A stretch of DNA of 64,000 bases from NCBI GenBank assembly GCA_025363655.1, contig JANYDK010000012.1, positions 1 through 64,000 on the forward strand, written 5' to 3'. The translations under genes were made by a program, and so were the position numbers. This DNA comes from Deltaproteobacteria bacterium (lineage in GTDB: Bacteria > Myxococcota_A > Polyangia > Polyangiales > JADJMO01). Positions 21,695 to 31,245 of this stretch are shown here, one piece after another (the first letter of the stretch is position 1; the number at the start of each line of letters is the position of its first letter). The notes under the pieces were generated by a model. It was given only the letters and a program-made list of their open reading frames with translations. It did not search any database and was not told where the DNA came from.

Positions 21695-21722
21695 CGGGGG
21701 AAAGGATGATAGCGCGGGCCAC

Positions 21723-22868
21723 TCAATCCATCGGCCATTCCACCGCATCGCCCAGCTTGGCGACGTCTTCGTGCGCGTCGTCGATCGTGTCGGTCGGTTC
21801 TGTCGGTGCGCTCGACCCTGCGCCAGCTCCGACGCTGCGCCACCACGGGTCGATGTGCTCGACGTGTGCGGGCTCGACGGCTTCTCCGAGGCGCGGCAAG
21901 ACGAGATGGGCACCCGACTTCGGCGCCAGCGAGACGAGCGTTTCGATGGGATCGTCCCAAGCGTGCATCCCGAGGTTGAAGGTGCCCCAGTGCACCGGAA
22001 GGAGACGACCGCCGCCGAGCAAAGCATGCGCGGCGAGCGCGTTTTCCGGCCCGAGATGGATGTCGCCCCACGAGGGGTGGAAGGCGCCGATCTCGAGCAT
22101 GATCAAATCGAAGGGGCCGAGCTTGGCCTTGATGTCGGCGTATTCGGGGGTGAGGCCGGTGTCGCCGCTGAAGAAGACGGCGTGCTTCGGGCCGCGCAAC
22201 GCGAGGGACGACCAGAGGGTGAAGTTACGACCGCCGAGGTTGCGACCCGAGAAGTGTTGCGAGGGCGCGGCGGTGATTCGCAGGGGAAATTGCGGCAGAT
22301 CGACGTGCTCCCACCAGTCGAGCTCGAAGATGCGCGACGCCGGAACACCCCACGCTTCGAGGTGCGCGCCGACTCCGAGCGCGGTGATGAAGGGGACGTC
22401 GCGGCGCGCGAGCTCGAGGATGCTGGGGTAGTCGAGGTGATCGTAGTGATCGTGCGAGATGACGACGGCGTCGAGGTGACCGAGCGACGCGATCGGCACT
22501 GGCACCGGTTGAAAGCGCTTCGGTCCCGCGAACGTCATCGGCGAGGCGCGCTCGCCCCACACCGGATCGGTGAGGACGCGCGCACCATCGATTTCGAGGA
22601 GCACCGTCGAGTGACCGAGCCAGGTCGCGCGGAGACCCGTCTCCGGCTTCTTCGCCCAGCGATCGAGCGGGTTCACGGACGGGAGCGGCGCGGGCGGCTT
22701 GCGTGCTTGTTGCCCGCAGAAGAACTCGTGGAGGGTCGGTAGCACCGTGCCCTTCTTCGGCTTGGGGACGATGCCGCTCGAGTTGCGAAATCGGCCTTCG
22801 GCGTAGCGCGGCGAGGCCTCCACGCGTTCGAGACGGAGCCCGGACACCTTGCCACCGAACGATTGCAT
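21723..22868 (-). CDS. Metallo-beta-lactamase-fold hydrolase (NAPE-PLD/UlaG-like)
   Basis: 381 residues. The di-metal motif is SHDHYDHLDY, with further ligands in PSQHFSGR, FFSGDTGL and LPVHWGTFNLGMHAW, and the N-terminal ATWLGHSTVLLEIDG is characteristic of the NAPE-phospholipase-D/UlaG branch. Cytosolic. The last 35 residues are acidic and not part of the fold. The gene lies upstream of the cytochrome operon, 28 nt from it, and could be co-transcribed. Substrate unknown: a phosphodiester or an amide. Confidence 0.88.
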   Translation of the reverse strand: MQSFGGKVSGLRLERVEASPRYAEGRFRNSSGIVPKPKKGTVLPTLHEFFCGQQARKPPAPLPSVNPLDRWAKKPETGLRATWLGHSTVLLEIDGARVLTDPVWGERASPMTFAGPKRFQPVPVPIASLGHLDAVVISHDHYDHLDYPSILELARRDVPFITALGVGAHLEAWGVPASRIFELDWWEHVDLPQFPLRITAAPSQHFSGRNLGGRNFTLWSSLALRGPKHAVFFSGDTGLTPEYADIKAKLGPFDLIMLEIGAFHPSWGDIHLGPENALAAHALLGGGRLLPVHWGTFNLGMHAWDDPIETLVSLAPKSGAHLVLPRLGEAVEPAHVEHIDPWWRSVGAGAGSSAPTEPTDTIDDAHEDVAKLGDAVEWPMD

Positions 22869-22913
22869 GGAGAGAGCGTAACCCTCCTCACGATCGCAGG
22901 CGATGGGGCCACC

Positions 22914-23390
22914 TCACTTCACCGGCGTCGTCTCCATCGTCTTCCATTCGAAGAGCTTCACGCCGGAGACGGTGACGACGCCTCCTTGGCTGCCGACCGT
23001 GCCCGCGATGGTCGCGATTTCGTGTGTTTCACGCCAGGCATGGGGAAGCGCGTCGTCGTCGCCCTTGGCCGCGATCAACTTGGGGAGCTCGGCGTCGTCG
23101 TCGAAGACGTCGAAGAACGTGGTCGGCATGTCGAGGTGCAACCGATGCGCGAGACGCATGAGCGCACCGTGCGACGCGCCCGCGGGGACGACGATCGCCC
23201 GCCACTCGACCCCCTCGGCGCTCGTCCAGGTGCCGGCTTCGCGATAGCCGATGCCGACCGACGGCGCCGGAGCGGCGGAGGGAAGACCCGCACCGTCAGC
23301 GCCGTCGACCACGGTTCCCTTCGAGGAAGACGAGCCCGGCGAGCGACAGGCGACGAGCGAGAACGCGAGGGCGATCGTCGCTGCGCGCAT
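22914..23390 (-). CDS. Hypothetical lipoprotein
   Basis: 158 residues with the start at the ATG before ALAFSLVAC (lipobox VAC); an in-frame upstream ATG adds 24 residues that do not look like a signal. The mature part has a short Gly/Ser-rich linker and a compact domain (GALMRLAHRLHLDMPTTFF) without recognisable motifs. Divergent from the next lipoprotein gene. Confidence 0.65.
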   Translation of the reverse strand: MRAATIALAFSLVACRSPGSSSSKGTVVDGADGAGLPSAAPAPSVGIGYREAGTWTSAEGVEWRAIVVPAGASHGALMRLAHRLHLDMPTTFFDVFDDDAELPKLIAAKGDDDALPHAWRETHEIATIAGTVGSQGGVVTVSGVKLFEWKTMETTPVK

Positions 23391-23464
23391 CGATCCATGA
23401 TGACACACCGCATTCAGCGAGTGGATTGCACCAAAGAGCGGTACGCTCCGTCGAACGGTCATCC

Positions 23465-24385
23465 ATGCGAAGTTTCGCGCGTTTCTCGCTCTTCTCGCTC
23501 TTCGCCCTGCCCACGTTCCTCGTCGTCGCCAGCTGCGGTGCGCCGGCGCCGAAGGCCCCGGAAGGTTCCCAAGCGCCCGAGACGCGCGCGCTCCTCGGCA
23601 GCGCTCCAGACTTCGCGTTCGTCGTTCGGCTCGACTCGCTCCGCGCCGATCCGGTCTACGCGCCGATGCTCCGCGATCTCTCGAAGAAGCAGGACCTCGA
23701 GGAGATTCTCCAAGGCGTCACCGCCATCGATGCGGTCGGCAACCTCGACGGGCCGAAGCCGCTGCAAGTGTCACTCGTGATGTCGGTGCGATCGGCGCCG
23801 CCCTTCGACAAGGTGCCCGCCGAATGGAAGAAGTCCGTCGACGCGCAAAAAGGCGGCGTTTCTCTGCCCTCCGGCGTGTGGGAGTACGCGTCGATCAACA
23901 GCGATGGTTGGCCGTATGGGTTCTACGTCGCGCCCAACAATTGGGTCTTCCTCACGGGACGTGCCGCGGGTCATGGGCACGATTGGTTCTCGTCGCACGT
24001 CGAGCCGCCGCCGGTGGTCGATTTCGGCAACGACGCGCTCGTCGGCCTCTGGGTTGGACCGAACGCGCTGAAGAATCCGGCGATGGCCGAGACCGCGAAC
24101 GAGCCCGGGAGCAAAGGGCTCGAGAGCGCGCAGCTGATTCTCCGCGACGGGACGCACGGCGACCTGCTCTACACCGGCCTCTACACGACGAAGGCCTTCG
24201 CCGACGAGGCCGTGCGCATCACCGTCGATCGACTCGGCATGTACGCGTCGGTGTGGAAAAGCGCGGTCGACAGGTGTCCGGGGCTTTCGGTGCTCGGGCT
24301 CGAGAACGAGAGCGATGGCCGCGTCGTGCGCATGCGCGTCACCCACATTCCAGAAGCGGTGCGCGCTGCGTTGACCTGTCAGTGA
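23465..24385 (+). CDS. Hypothetical lipoprotein
   Basis: 306 residues. Lipoprotein signal MRSFARFSLFSLFALPTFLV with lipobox VASC. The remaining sequence is a globular alpha/beta protein (ALLGSAPDFAFVVRLDSLRA; MYASVWKSAVDRCPGLSVLG) resembling substrate-free myxobacterial periplasmic proteins of unknown role. It overlaps the next gene by 4 nt (GTGA), so the two products are probably made together. Confidence 0.7.
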   Translation: MRSFARFSLFSLFALPTFLVVASCGAPAPKAPEGSQAPETRALLGSAPDFAFVVRLDSLRADPVYAPMLRDLSKKQDLEEILQGVTAIDAVGNLDGPKPLQVSLVMSVRSAPPFDKVPAEWKKSVDAQKGGVSLPSGVWEYASINSDGWPYGFYVAPNNWVFLTGRAAGHGHDWFSSHVEPPPVVDFGNDALVGLWVGPNALKNPAMAETANEPGSKGLESAQLILRDGTHGDLLYTGLYTTKAFADEAVRITVDRLGMYASVWKSAVDRCPGLSVLGLENESDGRVVRMRVTHIPEAVRAALTCQ

Positions 24386-25494
24386 GACCGCTCGGAGCGC
24401 TTTTTCTCGCGTCCGCCGCGATCATCGCGAGCGCGAGCGCGTGCAAAGACCGAACGACCGTCCGCCGCGATCCGACACCGCTCGCGAGCGCGAGCTCGAG
24501 CGCGCCGAAGCCGAAGTCGCCGCGGGCGATCGATGGCTATCCGACGCCGCTCGATCCGACGGGCCCCGGCTGCGAGCTCGCCGGCAAGTGGGAGTACGGT
24601 CAGCCCGGTGCGTTGCGCTTCCGTGCGTCGGCTCCGCCGTTTGCGACTTTGGGCGGCGCGAAGACGGCTTCGGCAACGCTCCTCGAGGACGCGAGCCCCG
24701 TCGCTTTCGTCGAGCTCTCGTCGGACAAGGTGAAGGCCTTCGGCTTCATCGCCGATCCGATCCGCCTTCACGCGGGCAAGCCCTTCCTCTTCGCCGGCTA
24801 TCTCGTCGCCGGGAGGCAGGCGACCTTTCTCTGGAAGGGCACGAAGGCCGGAAAGGTCGACGTCGAGCTCGAGCTCGGTACCTTCGTCAAACCGATCGTC
24901 CCGGCACGAGAAGCCCGCGACTGCGACGAGCTCTCCCTCTCCGAGGCCATGTACTCGGCGCGCGATGGAATCGCCGAACACACGGAAAAATCAGTGGTTC
25001 TCGTCGACCATCGGCACATCCCGATCCGCAAAGACGTCACCGGTCCGCCCGTCGCCGAGATCGACACCTCCGCGTGCAGCTCGATCCTCGCCGACGTCAT
25101 CGACCACATCGGCGTCGACTCGCGCGTCGTCATCCATCCGTGCACGATGAGCCCCACCCTCGACTACGACATCGTCGGCTGGCTCCCGACCGCCGAGCTC
25201 CTTCCTGCAGGCGGCGGCTCGGGCGGATCGTGGGCCACCGGCGGCGGTCACGGCTGGCTCGACAACTACCGGAAGCGCAAGCTCGTGAGCTGCAACCACG
25301 AGGTGGCCCTCGTCGCCGAACAACTCGGCGAACGACACCTGGTCGCCGTGCTCGCGCCGAAGGTGTCGATGCGTTTGCTCGATCGGCAGGACGAAGGCTG
25401 GATCGAGGTATTTCCGAGGATGGACTTCACTGCGGCGCCGGGCGTGAAATTGCTCACCAAAGAAGATGGGCTGGCCGATTGCGCGGTGGACTGA
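24382..25494 (+). CDS. Hypothetical lipoprotein coupled to the preceding gene
   Basis: 370 residues from a GTG start overlapping the upstream stop. Signal VRPLGALFLASAAIIASASAC with an ASAC lipobox, then a Ser/Pro/Lys-rich linker. The body has a beta-rich region (FVELSSDKVKAFGFIADPIRLHAGKPF) and two Cys pairs near residues 180-250. No known domain. The paired lipoproteins are likely part of one periplasmic assembly. Confidence 0.68.
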   Translation: MRPLGALFLASAAIIASASACKDRTTVRRDPTPLASASSSAPKPKSPRAIDGYPTPLDPTGPGCELAGKWEYGQPGALRFRASAPPFATLGGAKTASATLLEDASPVAFVELSSDKVKAFGFIADPIRLHAGKPFLFAGYLVAGRQATFLWKGTKAGKVDVELELGTFVKPIVPAREARDCDELSLSEAMYSARDGIAEHTEKSVVLVDHRHIPIRKDVTGPPVAEIDTSACSSILADVIDHIGVDSRVVIHPCTMSPTLDYDIVGWLPTAELLPAGGGSGGSWATGGGHGWLDNYRKRKLVSCNHEVALVAEQLGERHLVAVLAPKVSMRLLDRQDEGWIEVFPRMDFTAAPGVKLLTKEDGLADCAVD

Positions 25495-25564
25495 GCCAGG
25501 GGCCGATTCGACGATGTAGATTTCCCGGCCGCTCGATCGTCGTTGGGTGAGGAAGGGAACTGCG

Positions 25565-26272
25565 ATGCCCCATTTCATGGTGATGACGATCACGAACGAG
25601 GCCGAAGACGCGTTGCTCACGCCTTCGGAGACGAAGCTGCTCGTGGAAGGGCACTCGGCCTGCGAGCGCGAGTTGCGGAAGAGCTCCGCCTTCGTCGACA
25701 GCGCGCGACTGCGTCCGTCGGCGGAAGGAAGGCGCGTACGCGTGATCGAGGGTCGGCCGCGCGTCGAAGAAGGACCGTTCGGCGAAAGCGCCCTCGGTGG
25801 CTATACCGTCGTCGCGGCCGAGAGCGTCGACGAGGCCGCTGCGCTCGCAGAGCATTGCCCGATGTCGCCCTCGACGACGCTCGACGTTCGACCGGTGATG
25901 AAGGGGCAGTTCGATCCCGAGAAGGCCGATCGCCGAGGCCGCGTCTACGCCTTCGCGGTGTTGGGCAACGCGCCCGACGAAGAAGGCTGGATCGACGTGA
26001 TGGATCGCATCGACGCCGCCACGGGCGGCACGCTCCCCGAAGGTCGAGCCCTCGGCGGCGTCCGTCTCCAGGCGCCCGGGAGAGGCCGCCGCGTGACCCG
26101 CGCCGGGGGTCGACGCGCGATCTTCGATGGGCCGTTTCTCGAGAGCAAGGAGGTGATCGGCGGCCTCTTCTTCCTTCGCATGTCGACGATCGAAGAGGCG
26201 GTGGGCTGGGTGAGCGGGACGACGTTCGTGCGGCATGGCGCCATCGAAATCCGAGAGCTGTGGCGGAGCTGA
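25565..26272 (+). CDS. Duplicated YCII-domain protein
   Basis: 235 residues with two tandem YCII-related (DGPF-type) domains: the N-terminal copy ends in VRVIEGRPRVEEGPFGES, the second contains RRAIFDGPFLESKEVIGG followed by FFLRMSTIEEAVGW. Such proteins are almost always encoded next to an ECF sigma factor, as here: the next gene starts 13 bp before this one stops. Cytosolic. The exact role, modulating sigma activity or a small-molecule reaction, is not established. Confidence 0.85.
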   Translation: MPHFMVMTITNEAEDALLTPSETKLLVEGHSACERELRKSSAFVDSARLRPSAEGRRVRVIEGRPRVEEGPFGESALGGYTVVAAESVDEAAALAEHCPMSPSTTLDVRPVMKGQFDPEKADRRGRVYAFAVLGNAPDEEGWIDVMDRIDAATGGTLPEGRALGGVRLQAPGRGRRVTRAGGRRAIFDGPFLESKEVIGGLFFLRMSTIEEAVGWVSGTTFVRHGAIEIRELWRS

Positions 26273-27480
26273 AGCCGAGACTCGACGAAATTTTTCGACG
26301 CGAGAAGGGTCGCGTCGTCGGCGCGCTCGTGCGCCTCTTCGGGAGCATCGACGCCGCCGAAGAGGCCTTTCAAGACGCTGCGCTGGCGGCCCTCGCCAAG
26401 TGGCCGAGCGACGGAACGCCTGACAATCCTGGTGCCTGGCTCATGACCACGGCGAAGAATCGCGCGCACGATGCCGCACGTCATCGTCGCATCGTCGCCA
26501 AGAAGGCACCGCTCCTGGTGGAGGACGAGGTCATGACTCCCGAGACCCTCGAGTCGGTCAGCGACGACGAGCTGCGGCTGATCTTCACCTGCTGTCATCC
26601 GCTGCTGACGCTCGAGAGCCAGGTCGCGCTCACGCTCAAGGTGGTCGCCGGCTTCAGCACCGAAGAGATCGCGCGCGCATTTCTCGCGCCGCACAAGACG
26701 GTGGCGCAGCGCATCGCTCGGGCCAAATGGGCGATCGAGGAGAAGCAGCTGCCCTACGAGGTGCCTTCGCGCGCCGAGCTGCCCGAGCGCCTCGCCTCGG
26801 TGCTGGCGGTCATTTATCTCGTCTTCAACGAAGGACACACCACCCGCGACGGGCCACTGATGCGATTCGATCTGCAAAGCGAGGCCTTGCGGCTCAGTCG
26901 CGTGCTCTGCGACCTCTTGCCCGACGAAGCCGAGGCGTACGGCCTCTTCGCGATGATCGCGTTCTCCATCGCGCGCGCGAAGACCCGGGCCGACGACCGC
27001 GGTGAGCTGCTTCTCCTCTCGCAGCAAGATCGCGCGCGGTGGGATCGAGCGATGATCAAAGAGGGCTTGATGGCGCTCGAGCGCGCGCGGCGGCTCGGTG
27101 GCGGCGCGAGCCATGTTTTGCAGGCGGAAATCGCAGGCTGCCATACGACGGCGGCGACGTGGGAGGGCACCGAGTGGAGCCGCATCCTCGGCTTCTACGA
27201 CGAGCTGCTCGCGCTCGAACCCTCGCCGGTGGTCGCGCTCAACCGAGCCGTCGCCGTCTGCATGCACGCAGGGCCTACCGAGGGCCTCGTCGCGCTCGCC
27301 CCGCTGGAGTCGCCCCTCGCGCGCTATCACCTCTTCTACGCCATGCGCGCGGATTTCCGCCGTCGACTCGGACGCGACGGCGACGCCGGCGACGACTATC
27401 GGCGTGCCCTCGAGCTCGCGAGCAACGAGAGCGAACGAACGTTCCTCCGCCGCCAACTCGAAGAAATCGACCGACGCTGA
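26260..27480 (+). CDS. ECF-family RNA polymerase sigma factor with DUF6596 domain
   Basis: 406 residues starting at a GTG inside the YCII gene. Region 2 has FRREKGRVVGALVRLFG and AAEEAFQDAALAALAKWP; region 4 has the helix-turn-helix ALTLKVVAGFSTEEIARAF followed by KTVAQRIARAKWAIEEK. The long C-terminal extension (about residues 180-406) is the DUF6596 domain of the YCII-linked ECF group (LPERLASVLAVIYLVFNEGH). Membrane anti-sigma genes are absent; the C-terminal domain may serve as a built-in regulator. Confidence 0.93.
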   Translation: MAELKPRLDEIFRREKGRVVGALVRLFGSIDAAEEAFQDAALAALAKWPSDGTPDNPGAWLMTTAKNRAHDAARHRRIVAKKAPLLVEDEVMTPETLESVSDDELRLIFTCCHPLLTLESQVALTLKVVAGFSTEEIARAFLAPHKTVAQRIARAKWAIEEKQLPYEVPSRAELPERLASVLAVIYLVFNEGHTTRDGPLMRFDLQSEALRLSRVLCDLLPDEAEAYGLFAMIAFSIARAKTRADDRGELLLLSQQDRARWDRAMIKEGLMALERARRLGGGASHVLQAEIAGCHTTAATWEGTEWSRILGFYDELLALEPSPVVALNRAVAVCMHAGPTEGLVALAPLESPLARYHLFYAMRADFRRRLGRDGDAGDDYRRALELASNESERTFLRRQLEEIDRR

Positions 27481-27555
27481 TGTAGCTCCGCATCGTCCTC
27501 GATCGTCGTCAGGGTGGACGTGAGAACGCACACTGCAATCCGACGACGAGGAGCA

Positions 27556-28029
27556 ATGACCGTGAACGACCCGAATTTCAGCATCGTTTTCGCCGTGAAG
27601 AAGACGCCGGAAGAGACCTTCGCCGCCATCGAGGACGTCCGCGCCTGGTGGGGACGCGGCATCGAAGGCAGCACGCAGAACGTCGGCGACGAGTTCACCT
27701 ATCGACACGAAGAGATTCACCACTCGCGGCAACGGCTGATCGAAGCCGTCCCTGGCAAGAAGCTCGCATGGCTGGTGACCGACGCTTGCCTCTCGTTCAC
27801 GGACGACAAGAGCGAGTGGAAGGGCACGAAGCTCGTCTTCGAGCTGACGAAGAAGGGCGAACGAACGGAGGTTCGCTTCACGCACGTCGGTTTGGTGAAG
27901 GAGGTCGAGTGCTTCGAGATGTGCTCGAAGGGGTGGAATTTCTACGTGGGAAAGAGCTTGTTGGCGCTCTTGGAGACGGGAGTCGGGACGCCGGATCGTG
28001 AAGAAGTGGGACGGCGCAAGGCCGGGTGA
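27556..28029 (+). CDS. SRPBCC (AHSA1-like) domain protein
   Basis: 157 residues. A START-like fold: PNFSIVFAVKKTPEETFAAIEDVRAWWG, then EFTYRHEEIHHSRQRLIEAVPGKKLAWLV and TEVRFTHVGLVKEVECFEMCSKGW. AHSA1-type proteins often accompany YCII/ECF genes. The ATG at 27556 is supported by the ribosome site GAGGAG; the earlier in-frame start has none. Ligand unknown. Confidence 0.84.
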   Translation: MTVNDPNFSIVFAVKKTPEETFAAIEDVRAWWGRGIEGSTQNVGDEFTYRHEEIHHSRQRLIEAVPGKKLAWLVTDACLSFTDDKSEWKGTKLVFELTKKGERTEVRFTHVGLVKEVECFEMCSKGWNFYVGKSLLALLETGVGTPDREEVGRRKAG

Positions 28030-28147
28030 GCAAGTAGACCAAACCGCCTCACTGCGGCGAAAATGGACTTCGCGACGGTCCGCCGTCTCTGAGTTGCCGA
28101 GGAGAGGCGGGCTTCCGTGCGTGGCCGAATCCGTGCAGGGCCGAGGC

Positions 28148-29350
28148 ATGCGAATCGAGGTCGGCTTCAAGACGATGCTTCTCGCGTGCCTCTCGGTCGG
28201 CCTCTGCTGGGCGCTCATCCACCTCTTCTCCGTGCTGCTCGTCGTCGTCGTCGCCCTGGTCATCACCGGCATGCTCAGCCCGGCGATCACCTGGCTCGAA
28301 GGGCGCCGCATCAAGCGCGGCTGGGCGATCGCCGCGGTGTTCTCCGGCCTCTTCGTCGGCACGGCGGCGATGCTCGCGATCACCGTGCCGTCGCTGATCA
28401 AGGAGCTGAGCGCGTTCCTCGAGCGGCTCCCCGAAGTGCAGACGGCGCTCGCCAACCAGCTCGCCAAGCACAAGATGACCGCGCCCCTCGCCGAGTCGGT
28501 GCGCGGCGCCGGCTCGGGTGGGCTGATGGCGAAGGCAGGTCAATATCTCTTCGACTATTCGACGCGCGCGCTCGTGTTCGTCGCTTATATCGTTTCGTCG
28601 CTCTTTCTCGCGCTCTACCTGACGGTCGATCGAGATCGCATGCGCGGCCTCGTGTACGCGATCGTTCCTCGCAACTTCCACCTTCGCTTCTCCCGCATTC
28701 TCCTCAAGCTCGAGGTCATCGTCGGAAGCTACGCGCGTGGTCAGCTCATCACCTCGGTGCTCATGGCGGTGTTCACCTTCATCGTGCTCACCATCGCGCG
28801 CGTCCCCAACGCGCTCGCGATCGCCGCATTTGCCGGCGTCGCCGACGTCCTGCCGTACATCGGCGGCATCCTCGCCTGCGTCCCCGCCGTCGCTGCGGCC
28901 TCGTCCCGGGGAACGCCGACGACGGTCGTCGTGCTCGTTGCGCTCGTCGTCTATCAAGAGATCGAGAGTCGACTGATCATCCCTCGCGTCTACGGTCACG
29001 CGCTGAGGTTGCCGCCGGCGATCATCATGGTCGCCTTCATGATCGGTGGTACGCTGATGGGCATTCCCGGTGCGCTGCTCGCGCCGCCGATCGCCGCTGG
29101 AATTCGAATGATCATCGAAGAGCTGCGGGTCGAACTTCCGGGTGAAGAGGCCGAGAGCTTCGCCGACAAAGCACGCGACGCGTCGGCCGAGAGAAACTTC
29201 GAGGCGCGCGCGGCGGGCTCTCCGGCCGAGGCGGCAGCGGCGATCGCCACCAAGATCGCCGCCGAACAAATCACCGCGGAGGCGAAGGACGAGCTCCATC
29301 CACACGACGGCACCGATCGGCCACGCGTCGAGACGCCGAGCCTCGTTTGA
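28148..29350 (+). CDS. AI-2E/PerM family permease
   Basis: 400 residues with about eight membrane helices and the family signature of AI-2E transporters: LSPAITWLEGRRIKRGWAIAAVF near the N-terminus, the central hydrophobic hairpins, and GVADVLPYIGGI plus IPGALLAPPIAAGIRMIIEEL near the C-terminus. A 65-residue cytoplasmic tail follows. The substrate is uncertain: family members are implicated in autoinducer-2 export, Na+/H+ exchange or other solutes. The TGA of this gene overlaps a TTG that could start the next gene. Confidence 0.9.
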   Translation: MRIEVGFKTMLLACLSVGLCWALIHLFSVLLVVVVALVITGMLSPAITWLEGRRIKRGWAIAAVFSGLFVGTAAMLAITVPSLIKELSAFLERLPEVQTALANQLAKHKMTAPLAESVRGAGSGGLMAKAGQYLFDYSTRALVFVAYIVSSLFLALYLTVDRDRMRGLVYAIVPRNFHLRFSRILLKLEVIVGSYARGQLITSVLMAVFTFIVLTIARVPNALAIAAFAGVADVLPYIGGILACVPAVAAASSRGTPTTVVVLVALVVYQEIESRLIIPRVYGHALRLPPAIIMVAFMIGGTLMGIPGALLAPPIAAGIRMIIEELRVELPGEEAESFADKARDASAERNFEARAAGSPAEAAAAIATKIAAEQITAEAKDELHPHDGTDRPRVETPSLV

Positions 29351-29352
29351 AC

Positions 29353-30468
29353 ATGCCCCGTCGCCTCCTCCTCGCCGCCATCTGCCTCGCCGGTTGTCAT
29401 TGCCCGAGTCGCAGCGAGACGCCGCGCACCGACGCCACCGACTATGAATCGCCGTCGATGTGGCTCTGTCGCCCGGACATCCCCGACGACGCCTGTCACG
29501 GTGACCTGCGCGCGACCGAGCTGCACGCCGATGGCAGTCGAACGATCGTCGACAGCGCCCCGGCGAAATCGCCCGACGTCGATTGCTTCTATGTCTATCC
29601 GACCGTCGACCTCAGTCCGATTCCGGGAAATCATGCAGATTTCTCCGATCTCGAGAGTCAGAAGAAGGTCGTCGCCACGCAGATCGCTCGGTTCCGGCAA
29701 GTGTGCAACGTCTACGCGCCACTCTATCGGCAAGCGACGATTGGCACTTATCTCGCGACCGACGCCAAGAAGGAGAAGTTCTTCGGGGTCGCCTACTCCG
29801 ATGTCGCTGCGGCCTTCGCGCTCTATCGAAAGCGCTTCGACAAGGGGCACAAGCTGGTGATTATTGGGCACTCGCAGGGCGCGCAGATGACGACGCTCCT
29901 CTTGCAGCAATCGTTCGACGACGATCCGGCGCTGCGCGACCGATTGCTGGTGGCGATGCCGATTGGCTTCTACTTCGACACGCTTCCGGGCAAGACGCTC
30001 GGCGGCACGTTCGCGCATCTTCCGGTGTGCACCAGCGACGTCGAGACGGGATGCGTGGTCACCTATCGATCGATCGGCGCGGGCGACGCGCCCGACGCGA
30101 AAGCTTGGCCCTTGCCCGAGGGCCGCCAAGCGATGTGCGTGAATCCGGCCAGCGTCGGCAACGAGAAGCGCTCACTCCACGGCACGTACATTCCGACCGA
30201 GCGCGCCAAAGGCGTGAAGGACGTCGAGACTCCCTACGTCATGGTGCGCGATCTCTATCGAGCGCGCTGCGTGCACGACGACGGAGGGCGCGATTACCTG
30301 GAGATCGAAGAGGCGCGAGGCGAGTCGGACGCTCGCCCGAGCCTCATCGACTTCTCGCTCTTCAAGGGGTTCATCGGCTTACATGTCTATGACATGCAGC
30401 TCGCGCAGGACGATTTGATCGAGCTCGTGCGGAAGAAGTCGAGCGGTTTGCCGCCGTCACCTCGATGA
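29353..30468 (+). CDS. Exported DUF3089 alpha/beta-hydrolase-like lipoprotein
   Basis: 371 residues. Signal MPRRLLLAAICLAGC (lipobox LAGC) with a second Cys just after. The body is a DUF3089 domain: YVYPTVDLSPIPGNHADFSD, then VCNVYAPLYRQATIG and the nucleophile elbow VIIGHSQGAQM, with VMVRDLYRARCVHDDG later. The family is predicted to be an alpha/beta hydrolase; Ser in GHSQG is the likely nucleophile. An in-frame TTG at 29347 overlaps the permease stop, but the ATG gives a proper signal. Substrate unknown. Confidence 0.85.
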   Translation: MPRRLLLAAICLAGCHCPSRSETPRTDATDYESPSMWLCRPDIPDDACHGDLRATELHADGSRTIVDSAPAKSPDVDCFYVYPTVDLSPIPGNHADFSDLESQKKVVATQIARFRQVCNVYAPLYRQATIGTYLATDAKKEKFFGVAYSDVAAAFALYRKRFDKGHKLVIIGHSQGAQMTTLLLQQSFDDDPALRDRLLVAMPIGFYFDTLPGKTLGGTFAHLPVCTSDVETGCVVTYRSIGAGDAPDAKAWPLPEGRQAMCVNPASVGNEKRSLHGTYIPTERAKGVKDVETPYVMVRDLYRARCVHDDGGRDYLEIEEARGESDARPSLIDFSLFKGFIGLHVYDMQLAQDDLIELVRKKSSGLPPSPR

Positions 30469-30488
30469 CTCGATGATTCGCAACTCGT

Positions 30489-31136
30489 TCACGCGGCGTG
30501 GATGCGCGCGACCAAGGCGGCGAGCTTTTCGCCATCGAGGTGGCCGTTCGTTCGCACGCCGCTGCAGATGTCGATGGCGTAGGGCTTCACCTGCGCGATG
30601 GCCTCGGCGACGTTCCCTGGGTTGAGGCCGCCCGCGAGAAAAAAAGGGCGATTCGTCGCTTCGACGATGCTGCGGCTGACGGACCAGTCGTGGGTCCGGC
30701 CGGTGCCACCGAGCTCTCGGGCGCTCGGGCGGCCGCTGTCGAGGAGGAGCGCGTCGACGTGCGGGGCGACCCGGCGGGCATCGTCGATGGATGCGGGGCC
30801 TTCGACGTGGAGCACCTGCACGATGCGCACGTGTGGGAGCTCTTCGCGAAGCGCGCGGTAGGTCTCGTCGGGCACCGCGTCGACGAGCTGCACGGTGTCG
30901 ACGAGGCACGCACGCACGTGCGCGACGACACCGACAGGATCGGTGCGACTGGTGAGAAGGAAGCGGGAAATCGGCGGCGGAACCTGCGCGGCGATTTCGG
31001 CGATGAGCTCGTCGGCGATGGGACCCGGACCGCTCGGCATCGCGGCGACGAGCCCGAGCGCGGAGGCGCCGTGGAGGATGGCGAGCCGCGCTTCGTCCGG
31101 GGTGGAGATGCAGCAGATTTTGATTCGGACGGGCAT
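30489..31136 (-). CDS. Phosphoribosylanthranilate isomerase (TrpF) family protein
   Basis: 215-residue TIM barrel with the general-acid/base cysteine in KICCIS (the family usually has KICG) and the catalytic Asp region in ALLLDSGRPSARELGGTGRTHDW, plus LAGGLNPGNVAEAI and CSGVRTNG at the phosphate site. This is a TrpF-like subgroup that carries AAMPSGPG in place of the usual SPR motif. There are no other trp genes nearby, so it may not serve tryptophan synthesis. It follows a hypothetical gene and the kinase-FKBP gene in the same direction. Confidence 0.75.
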   Translation of the reverse strand: MPVRIKICCISTPDEARLAILHGASALGLVAAMPSGPGPIADELIAEIAAQVPPPISRFLLTSRTDPVGVVAHVRACLVDTVQLVDAVPDETYRALREELPHVRIVQVLHVEGPASIDDARRVAPHVDALLLDSGRPSARELGGTGRTHDWSVSRSIVEATNRPFFLAGGLNPGNVAEAIAQVKPYAIDICSGVRTNGHLDGEKLAALVARIHAA

Positions 31137-31245
31137 GGCGGACGGACCTTCGCCCGGCTCGTTTGGGAGAGGCAAGGGACCGAGACGCTGCGTGAGAAGG
31201 CGCAGGGGGCAGCACGACGTCGCTGCCGGGCGCGGGCGCGGGCGT

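Noticed and set aside
25945-28473. 842-codon open frame on the minus strand across the YCII, sigma and SRPBCC genes
   Set aside because: It spans three well supported genes in the other direction and has no recognisable domain.
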